DNA of 14,560 nt from positions 1 to 14,560 of the forward strand of contig UQOB01000030.1 in NCBI GenBank assembly GCA_900542595.1, written 5' to 3'. Every line of letters begins with the position of its first letter. The first letter of the stretch is position 1. Source of the DNA: an uncultured Mollicutes bacterium. GTDB taxonomy: Bacteria; Bacillota_I; Bacilli_A; RFN20; CAG-826. The position numbers and the translations under genes are program-made. Below are positions 1 to 6,327 of this stretch, piece by piece. The notes beneath the pieces are model-generated. The model was not told the origin of the DNA. It searched no databases and saw nothing but the letters and a program-made list of their open reading frames with translations.

Positions 1-972
1 GATACAGATTATAAGACTTATATAAGGCAGGGAGAAGGTCTTAGGGAAAGAATGCTGAGCGCTCATGCGAGACAAGCTTACGTCGGTTTGAGCGGTGGCT
101 TAGATAGCACTCTCGCTTTCCTGGTCGCGGTCGAAACCTTTAAAAACCTCGGCTGGGATTTAAAGGATGTCCACGCGATAACCTTGCCTTGCTTTGGGAC
201 GAGCCAAAGAACGCACGATAACGCTGAATCGTTAGCTAATTTATCGGGTACTTCCTTTAAAGAAATCAATATCAAAGCCAGCGTCATTCAGCATTTGAAA
301 GATATCGATCATCCTTTAGATAATCACAATGTCACTTATGAAAACGCGCAAGCGAGAGAAAGAACGCAAGTACTCATGGATATCGCTAATGAAAATGGCG
401 GCATTATGGTCGGGACCGGTGACCTAAGTGAACTCTGCCTCGGTTGGTGCACTTATAACGGGGACCATATGTCGATGTATGGGGTTAATGGCTCTATCCC
501 TAAGACTTTAGTTAGATATTTAGTGAGGGGGTACGCGATGATGCATCCCTCTTTAGCGGCTCCTTTACTCGATATCTTAGATACCCCGATTTCTCCAGAA
601 CTCTTGCCGCCAGTTAAGGGGCAAATTTCCCAAAAAACCGAAGATACTATCGGGCCCTATGATTTACACGATTTCTTCTTATATTATTTCTTAAGGTATG
701 GATTTAATCCCACAAAGATATTCCTTTTAGCCCACGTCGCTTATTGCGATACTCTAAGTGACGAAACTATCCTTCACTGGGAAGAAACATTTTTTAAGCG
801 TTTCTTCCGTAATCAATTTAAGCGGAACTGCGCTCCTGATGGAGTAAAAGTTGGTTCAGTAGCGGTCTCTCCCCGGGGGGATTTACGGCTTCCTTCCGAA
901 ATATCGGAAGAAAGTTATTTAGCGGAATTAGAGAAAATCTCTACTAAACTTTCGAATAATGGTAAACTTTAG
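1..972 (+). CDS. nadE: Glutamine-dependent NAD(+) synthetase, C-terminal part (5' end outside window)
   Basis: The reading frame is open from the first base, so the first ATG in view (position 52) is internal. The visible 323 residues are the C-terminal ATP-dependent amidotransferase domain of NAD synthetase, which adenylates nicotinate adenine dinucleotide and converts it to NAD+ in the cytoplasm. Visible signatures are the PP-loop SGGLDS (bases 91-108), the ARERTQ segment, GTGDLSEL, YNGDHMSMYGVN, the DTPISPELLPP stretch and QKTEDTIGPYDLHDFFLYYFLR. These match the long two-domain enzyme, whose N-terminal nitrilase-type glutaminase domain (about 300 residues) would lie upstream of the window. 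The stop is 15 nt before the gtrA-like gene, so the two are probably cotranscribed. Family call is secure; the presence of the glutaminase domain is inferred from the type of C-terminal domain. Confidence 0.95.
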   Translation, partial: DTDYKTYIRQGEGLRERMLSAHARQAYVGLSGGLDSTLAFLVAVETFKNLGWDLKDVHAITLPCFGTSQRTHDNAESLANLSGTSFKEINIKASVIQHLKDIDHPLDNHNVTYENAQARERTQVLMDIANENGGIMVGTGDLSELCLGWCTYNGDHMSMYGVNGSIPKTLVRYLVRGYAMMHPSLAAPLLDILDTPISPELLPPVKGQISQKTEDTIGPYDLHDFFLYYFLRYGFNPTKIFLLAHVAYCDTLSDETILHWEETFFKRFFRNQFKRNCAPDGVKVGSVAVSPRGDLRLPSEISEESYLAELEKISTKLSNNGKL

Positions 973-987
973 AAAAGAGGTATTTAT

Positions 988-1902
988 ATGAACGGAGAAA
1001 AGAGCCAAGATGTGGTTCTCACTGACACTGAGAAACGACAAAAATTGGAAGAAGAAGCTAAGAAATTAGAGGATGAACGTGAAGTAAAGAAAGAAAAACG
1101 GAAAAAGAGTATTCTCCGGGAAGTAATCCGTTTCGTCATCATCGGGGTTTTGTGCACGCTGGTGGATTTCGGCGTCCAGTACTTGATGATGTGGGTCTTT
1201 AATTATGTTGGTCTCACTAACTACGCGGAAGGTTACATTAGTTTAGCTTTGGCCTACACGATCGCTTTCTTAATCGCTAACGCGGTGAACTTTCTCTTCA
1301 GCGGTACCTTCGTCTTTAAAAACGTCGATAAGAAAGTTAACAAGATGGGAGGAAAAACCTTCCTGGTTTACCTTTTACTTGGTGCTTTAGGTTGGTTACT
1401 TGGTCTCGGCGTTCAAGCCAGCGGTATCGCGGTCGCTCAATTCGGCTTTGGCTATACCGAAATCTCCAAGAACTTCGTCGAAGTTAATATCAGTGAACTT
1501 TGGAACGAAGGCGGCATTACCTTCTGGATCTTCGTCATCGTCTTCTGCATCAAGACGGCGGTCACGATGGTTTATAACTACTTAACGAGAAAGTTCATCA
1601 TCTATAAAGCTCCGAAAAAAGAAGAAGTTAAGCCGGTGGTGGAACAACCGAAAGAAGAACCGCAACCGGTAGTGGAAGAAGAACTTAAAGAAGGTCCGAT
1701 TGCGGTCCCGCTCGTCACCGCTAGTCGGTTTAAAAAAATCTTCCAAGAAGAAGTTGATAACACCTTTGGGGTGGGACAAAAGAAATGCACTAAAGGCAAG
1801 GCTTGGAAGATGATGTATGAGGAACTCGAAGAATTCGATAAGACTCACAAAAAGAAAACCAAAGAACCTTTAGTTCGGGAAGAAACCGAAGAAAAGAAAT
1901 AG
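988..1902 (+). CDS. GtrA-family membrane protein with long charged termini
   Basis: This 304-residue protein has a four-helix GtrA-like core (helices near residues 46-72, 82-110, 122-152 and 177-200). The family includes polyprenyl-phosphate-linked sugar flippases and related cell-surface polysaccharide proteins. Typical GtrA features are the RFVIIGVLCTLVDFG opening, the asparagine in the second helix (ANAVNFLFSGTFVF) and the closing NYLTRKFIIY. Residues 1-45 are almost all Lys/Glu and look like a short coiled coil. Residues 207-304 form a Pro/Glu/Lys-rich cytoplasmic tail containing a more folded-looking patch (about 240-290). Normal GtrA proteins are 120-160 residues, so about half of this one is extra. 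A Shine-Dalgarno AAGAGG precedes the ATG. The gene sits between nadE and a flavoprotein with 3 nt to the next start, which suggests an operon. Its substrate cannot be told from sequence. Confidence 0.85.
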   Translation: MNGEKSQDVVLTDTEKRQKLEEEAKKLEDEREVKKEKRKKSILREVIRFVIIGVLCTLVDFGVQYLMMWVFNYVGLTNYAEGYISLALAYTIAFLIANAVNFLFSGTFVFKNVDKKVNKMGGKTFLVYLLLGALGWLLGLGVQASGIAVAQFGFGYTEISKNFVEVNISELWNEGGITFWIFVIVFCIKTAVTMVYNYLTRKFIIYKAPKKEEVKPVVEQPKEEPQPVVEEELKEGPIAVPLVTASRFKKIFQEEVDNTFGVGQKKCTKGKAWKMMYEELEEFDKTHKKKTKEPLVREETEEKK

Positions 1903-1905
1903 TTT

Positions 1906-3060
1906 ATGTTGGACGTCCTTTTGCTCGGGGGAGGAGCGAGCAGCTTGTTCCTCCTCGCTCAGATTAAAAAAGCACGTCCTTTTTTGCATGTTGGCTTAAT
2001 TGAGAAAGAGCCTTTCACCGGAAAGAAACTCTTAGCGACTGGCAATGGGCACGCTAACATATTGAATAAAGATTTAGCGAAAGAGAAATATAATCATTCC
2101 GATTTTATCGAACCTTTTATTGATAAATATCCCTTTAAAGTTCTTAAGAAAAACTTTGAAGAAATCGGGATTGAAGTCAGAGAAGAAAATGGTCTTTATT
2201 ACCCTTTAAGTTATTCCGCAAAAAACTTAGTGGAAATCTTAAGGCTCAGTCTAAAAGGGGTGGAGGTTTATAACTTTTATGTTAAGGCTTATAAAAAGAT
2301 CGATGGTGGCTATGAAGTAACCGACGGGAAAACCAATATTAAGGCCAAAAAACTTGTGATTGCGACCGGCGGTAAAAGCGGTAAAAACCTTGGAAGTGAT
2401 GGGAGTTTATTTAGCGTCTTAAAAGAACACGGTTACGAGATTAAGCCTTTGAAACCAGCTTTAGCTCCATTACCTGTTAAAGAAAAGATTCAAAGCCTAA
2501 AAGGCATTAGAAACAAAGTAAATCTTAAAGTCTTTAAAGATAAACAATTGATTTTCGAAGAACGGGGAGAAGTCCTGTTTCGTGATAAAGAACTGTCCGG
2601 TATCGTCACCTTCAATGCTTGTAGCGCTATAACTTGGAAAAACGCCTTTCCCTGCGAGGTATCTTTAGATTTATTGCCTGATATTTCTGAAGAAGTATTA
2701 ACCAAAATGCTAAGTGAAACTAAGAATGTTTTAAAAGAAAATTATCTGTCTTCTTTCTTCGTTAAACCTTTAGGTGATTATCTGCTCTTAGAAAATCAAA
2801 AAACCAATATACCTCTGCAAAAACTCATTAAAAATCTTGTTTTTCACGTCCATAACCCCATAGATTTTATGTCTTCCCAGGTTACGAATGGGGGAGTTTC
2901 TTTGAAAGAAATCACTTCTAATCTTGAAAGCAAAAGGGAACCAGGAGTCTACTTTGCTGGTGAAGTTCTCGATATCGATGGCTACTGCGGCGGCTTTAAT
3001 CTTTCCTGGTGCTGGATGAGCGCTCTAACGATATTAGAAGCTTTGCTGAAGACTAATTGA
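1906..3060 (+). CDS. BaiN/HI0933-family NAD(P)/FAD-dependent oxidoreductase
   Basis: This 384-residue protein is a two-dinucleotide-fold flavoprotein of the HI0933/YhiN/BaiN type. It has an N-terminal FAD-binding Rossmann motif GGGASS (residues 8-13), the family motif GKKLLATGNG followed by HANILN (canonical RCNLTN), a central ATGGKS segment, and the C-terminal FAD motif GVYFAGEVLDIDGYCGGFNL. Length agrees with the family (about 390-420). The third glycine of the GxGxxG motif is replaced by serine. Physiological substrates are unknown for most members, so a reaction is not assigned. The start lies 3 nt after the upstream stop with no clear Shine-Dalgarno, pointing to translational coupling. 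No terminator follows it before the promoter at 3115. Confidence 0.9.
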   Translation: MLDVLLLGGGASSLFLLAQIKKARPFLHVGLIEKEPFTGKKLLATGNGHANILNKDLAKEKYNHSDFIEPFIDKYPFKVLKKNFEEIGIEVREENGLYYPLSYSAKNLVEILRLSLKGVEVYNFYVKAYKKIDGGYEVTDGKTNIKAKKLVIATGGKSGKNLGSDGSLFSVLKEHGYEIKPLKPALAPLPVKEKIQSLKGIRNKVNLKVFKDKQLIFEERGEVLFRDKELSGIVTFNACSAITWKNAFPCEVSLDLLPDISEEVLTKMLSETKNVLKENYLSSFFVKPLGDYLLLENQKTNIPLQKLIKNLVFHVHNPIDFMSSQVTNGGVSLKEITSNLESKREPGVYFAGEVLDIDGYCGGFNLSWCWMSALTILEALLKTN

Positions 3061-3114
3061 TTTGTAAAAGGGTTCTTTGAGCTATTAAGACAAGACATTT
3101 GCCCCGATTTTTGG

Positions 3115-3143
3115 TTGACTATCTTTTTAAGTTAGACTTAAAT
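3115..3143 (+). promoter_or_regulatory. Probable promoter of the eight-helix membrane protein gene
   Basis: A -35 TTGACT (3115-3120, five of six matches) is followed by a 17-nt spacer and a -10 TTAAAT (3138-3143, four of six matches). Transcription would begin near 3150, leaving a 5' leader of about 25 nt that contains the GCGAGG ribosome binding site. A 6-bp inverted repeat lies across the spacer and -10. Inferred from consensus only. Confidence 0.5.
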
Positions 3144-3174
3144 ATCTATGCTTTGTTTTTAAGCGAGGTTTTTT

Positions 3175-4125
3175 ATGAAATATACGAATTTATCCAAAAC
3201 ATTGACCCTCGTCTTTCATTCCTTGATCGCGGTGGCCTTTGGAGCACTCGGCTTTTATTTCGCCTTCTTCGTCGTTCCTTATTTCTTGATGAGCGACCCC
3301 TTAGTTTGGCGGGCCAATTTATTTGATGCTTCCTATTATCTCTATCTCGAATTTGGGACTCTCGGTTTAGCTTTCTTAGTGTTGAGCGCTATCGGGGCGT
3401 ATCACTCCTTCAAGAGCTTTGGCCTTTCCGGGCAAAAGAGCGATGAAGAAGTGCTGAAGAGCTTCAACCTCTTAATCGCGGAAGGTTGGATTGCGGGTTT
3501 AATCTTAATGCTCGACGCCGCGGTGTTATTCGATACGTTAGGTACTGGTTCCATCGCTTTCCCGATTGTCCTCTGCGTTCTCTGCAGCATTATTGTTCTC
3601 ATCGGGACCAACATTCCGATGGTCAAGCTTTATGACAATAAAGACCAAAAACCTCTCATCAAAACTTTCCTCTTTGCGGGCATTGTGGCTTTTGCTTCGT
3701 TAACCGCTAATACGGCATTTACGATGATCGGTTACGCGACCGGAACCGTTTCTGGTTTCACCTCTGGTTATCTCTTTAACCAAGTTGCTATCGTCTTTGC
3801 GATTTCTCTCTTAGTCCTCATCGTCTTAGTTCTTACCCGGGTCTTCCTTAAACCGGAAAGAAATAACGGCTTAATCATGAGCGTCGGTTTCGGGGCTTCG
3901 ATGGGCATCGTCGGCATCGGCTTTATGATTCTCGGGATCCTCGACCTCGTCTGGGGTGAAGATTTAGCTGTCCACTTAATCGGAAGCCAAAATAATGGCT
4001 TTGCCTTCACTGGCTATGGATACGGCGTCATGTCGATCGTTGTCGGCGTTCTCTTAATGGCGGGCGCGATTGCAATCGCGGCTTCTTTCCTTCTTCCGAA
4101 GAAAGAAAAAGCTCACCACGCTTAA
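3175..4125 (+). CDS. Membrane protein of unknown function, eight predicted helices
   Basis: I do not recognise this family. The 316-residue protein is very hydrophobic, with about eight membrane segments (near residues 14-38, 56-77, 98-118, 126-147, 164-188, 200-225, 232-258 and 280-307), rich in Gly, Ala, Leu, Ile and Val. It lacks a cleavable signal. Short loops hold charged residues: about 78-96 with several Lys/Asp/Glu and 151-162 with Lys/Asp. The C-terminus is LPKKEKAHHA. No transporter or enzyme signature is visible. A GAGG Shine-Dalgarno lies 6 nt before the ATG. An ATG 76 nt upstream (3099) opens a different frame that overlaps this gene and is not credible. The gene appears monocistronic: own promoter upstream and a strong terminator directly downstream. 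Confidence 0.8.
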   Translation: MKYTNLSKTLTLVFHSLIAVAFGALGFYFAFFVVPYFLMSDPLVWRANLFDASYYLYLEFGTLGLAFLVLSAIGAYHSFKSFGLSGQKSDEEVLKSFNLLIAEGWIAGLILMLDAAVLFDTLGTGSIAFPIVLCVLCSIIVLIGTNIPMVKLYDNKDQKPLIKTFLFAGIVAFASLTANTAFTMIGYATGTVSGFTSGYLFNQVAIVFAISLLVLIVLVLTRVFLKPERNNGLIMSVGFGASMGIVGIGFMILGILDLVWGEDLAVHLIGSQNNGFAFTGYGYGVMSIVVGVLLMAGAIAIAASFLLPKKEKAHHA

Positions 4126-4143
4126 TTTATAAGAATCGAAATT

Positions 4144-4180
4144 AAAAGCCCGATTGATTAGCTCAATCGGGTTTTCTTTT
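4144..4180. terminator. Bidirectional intrinsic terminator between convergent genes
   Basis: A perfect 9-bp stem (CCCGATTGA at 4149-4157 with TCAATCGGG at 4163-4171) and a 5-nt loop are followed by TTTTCTTTT on the plus strand. On the minus strand the same stem is followed by CTTTTAAT. It sits between the stop of the membrane protein gene and the stop of the convergent kinase gene, so it probably ends both transcripts. Confidence 0.92.
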
Positions 4181-4183
4181 ACC

Positions 4184-4711
4184 TTACTTAATCTTTCCTT
4201 CGTCGAATTGGCTTTGAAGGTTTTCTCGCACGATATCGGTCCCGAAGTTACGGATATAGACGACTTCATCATATAAGTTTTTAACTTCTTCCGAGACGTC
4301 TTCCCATTCCGCGATTAACTTATCCATCGCGTATTCCGGAACGACCCGTTCTTTACTCCTCATCTTGTTTTGTTTCCTCGCGATATCGAAGGGGATATCG
4401 AAGATAACGAGGATATGCTTATCGAAACCAGGGGTGGCGTCAAAGTACATCTTCCGATATTTATTTTGCAAGTTTGTCGCATCCGCGATAACGGTGCTAT
4501 CTTCGTACATCGCACCATATTGATTTAATCGATCTTGGAACGTTTTCCACACTAAACCTTCATCCCGGAAGTCTTGAGCTTTCCCAAACAGTTCTTCCCG
4601 GATGTCATCGCTACTGACGATAAAGGTGTGTTCTCTCGCCGCTTGGTATTTCTTTGCCCAGGTGCTTTTTCCACTTCCAGGGACGGCTGACAAGAGAATG
4701 AGGGTTCGCAT
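4184..4711 (-). CDS. P-loop kinase resembling the T4 polynucleotide 5'-kinase domain
   Basis: This 175-residue protein is a single P-loop phosphotransferase domain. The Walker A motif is PGSGKST (residues 11-17). SSDDIRE follows at 33-39, the VIADATN strand at about 73-79, and a lid-like region with RSKERVVPEYAMDKL near 119-133. K15, S16, D35 and R38 fall at the same numbers as the catalytic residues I recall for phage T4 polynucleotide kinase, and the spacing of DxTN and lid also agrees. There is no C-terminal phosphatase domain. The family (AAA_33, predicted kinases) includes nucleic acid 5'-kinases but also zeta-toxin-like and small-molecule kinases, so the substrate is open. No Shine-Dalgarno precedes the ATG; a -10 box ends 6 nt upstream. 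The gene is divergent from prs and convergent with the membrane protein gene. Confidence 0.85.
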   Translation of the reverse strand: MRTLILLSAVPGSGKSTWAKKYQAAREHTFIVSSDDIREELFGKAQDFRDEGLVWKTFQDRLNQYGAMYEDSTVIADATNLQNKYRKMYFDATPGFDKHILVIFDIPFDIARKQNKMRSKERVVPEYAMDKLIAEWEDVSEEVKNLYDEVVYIRNFGTDIVRENLQSQFDEGKIK

Positions 4712-4717
4712 ACATGG

Positions 4718-4745
4718 ATAATAATACGTGATTTCTGGCTGAAAA
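4718..4745 (-). promoter_or_regulatory. Kinase promoter placed for a leaderless transcript
   Basis: On the minus strand a -10 TATTAT (4723 to 4718) is followed by CCATGT and then the ATG at 4711. With usual -10 to +1 spacing the transcript would begin at the A of the start codon. A -35-like TTTTCA lies 16 nt upstream (4745-4740, four of six matches). A second overlapping TATTAT three bases upstream could shift the start slightly. Confidence 0.55.
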
Positions 4746-4777
4746 AAAGAAAAATCGCCTTCTTTCTCTTCAAGTTT

Positions 4778-4783
4778 TATAAT
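4778..4783 (+). promoter_or_regulatory. prs -10 box placed for a leaderless transcript
   Basis: A perfect TATAAT ends 6 nt before the ATG at 4790, with GTGCCT between. The expected first transcribed base is the A of that ATG. The upstream 20 nt are pyrimidine-rich and contain no Shine-Dalgarno. The best -35 at 17 nt is poor (TCGCCT). The box lies in the 78-nt divergent region shared with the kinase promoter. Confidence 0.6.
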
Positions 4784-4789
4784 GTGCCT

Positions 4790-5746
4790 ATGAAACGTGA
4801 ATTGATGATTTTTAGTTTAACCTCCAGCGTTGAACTCGCGGAAGAAGTGGCCGCTCTATTGAATGTGAAACTTTCAAAAAGTGAAATTTGCCACTTTGCC
4901 GATGGCGAAATGCTAGCGAGGCCGATCGATAACGTGAGAGGGAAAGTTGTTTATATTATTCAAAGTACTTCCAGTCCGGTGAGCCAAAGACTGATGGAAC
5001 TCTTGATTTTCTGCGATGGCTTAAGGAATGCTAACGCGGAAGAAATCAACGTTGTTATCCCGTATTACGGCTTCTCTCGGCAAGATAGAATCGCGAGAGT
5101 CGGGGAACCGATCACCGCGAAATTAGTGGCTAACCTTTTAGCGACGGCCGGCGTGAGTCACGTTATCACGGTCGACCTTCACACCCCCCAAATCCAAGGT
5201 TTCTTTTCTTGCCCCGTCGATGATTTATCCCCGATTTCTTTATTTGGAAAATATTACCGGGATAAATTAAAAGACTTAGGCATTAGAACCGAAGACGTCA
5301 CCGTCGTTAGCCCTGATCATGGTTCCATCCACCGGGCGCGAGACTTAGCGAGTGAACTTCCTTTATCGACGATTGCGATCATCGATAAAAGACGTCCCGC
5401 TCCGAATACAGCGGAAGTGGTAAATGTCGTTGGTGATATCAAAGGGAAAACCTGCATCATCACCGATGATATTATCGATACCGCTGGTACGACTATCGCT
5501 TCCATTAAAACTCTATATGATCATGGAGCGAAGAATGTTTTAGTCAGTGGCACTCACGGTATCTTTAGCGGGGGAGCGGAGGATAAATTATGTGACGCTA
5601 ATATCAAAGATTTAGTTGTCACCAATACTATCGAGCAAAAACACCGCTTCACCCATACTATTTCTATTGCCCCGATGATTGCGGGTGTTATCAAAGCCAG
5701 CGAAGAAGGCAGCGAAGTTCCTGATTCTTGGCTGTCATTTTATTGA
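4790..5746 (+). CDS. prs: Ribose-phosphate pyrophosphokinase (PRPP synthetase)
   Basis: This enzyme transfers pyrophosphate from ATP to ribose 5-phosphate, giving PRPP for purine, pyrimidine, NAD, His and Trp synthesis. The 318-residue protein has the expected length. It shows YYGFSRQDR and EPITAKLVANLL near the ATP site, VDLHTPQIQGFF (metal and catalytic histidine loop), SPDHGSIHRAR (normally GGVTRAR), IDKRRP, and the PRPP-binding loop DDIIDTAGT at residues 226-234. A GTG at 4784 is in frame but lies between the -10 hexamer and the expected first base, so the ATG at 4790 is chosen. There is no Shine-Dalgarno. The product supplies PRPP to many pathways including NAD synthesis, but no operon link with nadE exists here. 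Confidence 0.97.
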   Translation: MKRELMIFSLTSSVELAEEVAALLNVKLSKSEICHFADGEMLARPIDNVRGKVVYIIQSTSSPVSQRLMELLIFCDGLRNANAEEINVVIPYYGFSRQDRIARVGEPITAKLVANLLATAGVSHVITVDLHTPQIQGFFSCPVDDLSPISLFGKYYRDKLKDLGIRTEDVTVVSPDHGSIHRARDLASELPLSTIAIIDKRRPAPNTAEVVNVVGDIKGKTCIITDDIIDTAGTTIASIKTLYDHGAKNVLVSGTHGIFSGGAEDKLCDANIKDLVVTNTIEQKHRFTHTISIAPMIAGVIKASEEGSEVPDSWLSFY

Positions 5747-5760
5747 TTAAAGGGTATAAT
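5732..5760 (+). promoter_or_regulatory. queT promoter
   Basis: A perfect -10 TATAAT (5755-5760) and a -35 CTGTCA (5732-5737, four of six matches) are separated by 17 nt. The element overlaps the last codons of prs. Predicted transcription start is 5767-5768, two or three bases before the first stem of the riboswitch. A 5-bp inverted repeat, AGGGT/ACCCT, surrounds the -10. Confidence 0.65.
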
Positions 5761-5767
5761 CACCCTC

Positions 5768-5810
5768 GCACGTGTTCTTCCTCTGAACCACGTCTAAAAA
5801 ACAAGGAGGT
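5768..5810 (+). ncRNA. Probable preQ1-I riboswitch overlapping the queT ribosome binding site
   Basis: A 5-bp stem (ACGTG at 5770-5774 with CACGT at 5789-5793) encloses a 14-nt loop that starts UUC and ends with C5788 directly before the 3' strand. That is the place of the preQ1-pairing cytosine in class I. The stem is followed by CTAAAAAAC and AAGGAGG, the A-rich tail typical of this small H-type pseudoknot. Loop bases CCTCT (5780-5784) can pair with GGAGG (5805-5809), or CTT (5777-5779) with AAG (5803-5805). Either pseudoknot would hide the Shine-Dalgarno, so ligand should repress translation. The adjacent gene is queT, a known target. Called from structure and context; no covariance search was possible. 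Confidence 0.7.
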
Positions 5811-5812
5811 CT

Positions 5813-6313
5813 ATGACCAAAACTACTAAGGGAATCGTCGCTAATGCATTGATTGCGGCGATTTATTTTGTATTATGCATAATCAGTGCACCAATCGCGT
5901 ACGGGGCGATTCAATTTCGAATCGCGGAGCTATTAGTTCTTCTCTGCTTTTTCCGGAAAGACTTTGTCATCGGGGTTACCATCGGCTGTTTCTTAGCCAA
6001 TATCACTTCTCCCTTGATGTTCTACGATATGATCTTTGGAACTTTGGCGACTTTAGTGAGTGCGTTGATGGTAGCGTATCTCAGTCCCCGTCTCTTAGTT
6101 GCTGTTATTTATCCAGTTATCGTGAACGCGTTCGTCGTCGGAGCGGAACTTTATTTCGTTCTTAGTAAACCTTTCTGGTTTAGCTGTTTAACCGTCGGAC
6201 TCGGGGAATTAGTGGTGATGGTGGCTAGTTACTTAATCATTCTCGCTATCATGCGGAGAAACTTCTTTAAGGATCTCTTGAAGCCGAACATTCACCAATC
6301 GGTGACCTGGTAG
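5813..6313 (+). CDS. queT: QueT, queuosine-precursor ECF transporter substrate-binding subunit
   Basis: This 166-residue integral membrane protein matches the QueT S-component of ECF vitamin transporters, which bind and import 7-deazaguanine precursors (preQ0/preQ1) of queuosine. Recognisable segments are APIAYGAIQFRIAELLVLL near residues 26-44, GCFLANITSP, the DMIFGTLATL segment, VNAFVVGAELYF and PFWFSCLTVGLGELVV. About six helices are predicted. It needs the shared EcfA/EcfA'/EcfT module, which is not in this window. A strong AAGGAGG lies 3 nt before the ATG and is part of the riboswitch. It is followed within 15 nt by tgt, whose product uses the imported base. Confidence 0.92.
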   Translation: MTKTTKGIVANALIAAIYFVLCIISAPIAYGAIQFRIAELLVLLCFFRKDFVIGVTIGCFLANITSPLMFYDMIFGTLATLVSALMVAYLSPRLLVAVIYPVIVNAFVVGAELYFVLSKPFWFSCLTVGLGELVVMVASYLIILAIMRRNFFKDLLKPNIHQSVTW

Positions 6314-6320
6314 ATATAAT
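6291..6320 (+). promoter_or_regulatory. tgt promoter placed for a leaderless transcript
   Basis: A perfect TATAAT (6315-6320) ends 7 nt before the tgt ATG at 6328, with TAAGCTT between, so the first transcribed base would be 6327 or 6328. A -35-like TTCACC (6291-6296, four of six matches) lies 18 nt upstream, inside the 3' end of queT. No Shine-Dalgarno is present before tgt. Confidence 0.6.
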
Positions 6321-6327
6321 TAAGCTT

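Noticed and set aside
3061..3090. Possible terminator after the flavoprotein gene
   Set aside because: The only pairing (AAAG with CTTT) is four weak pairs without a T run; not credible.
3099..3326. Open frame of 75 codons before and overlapping the eight-helix membrane protein
   Set aside because: It overlaps the real gene in another frame, begins before the proposed transcription start, and has no Shine-Dalgarno or coherent protein character.
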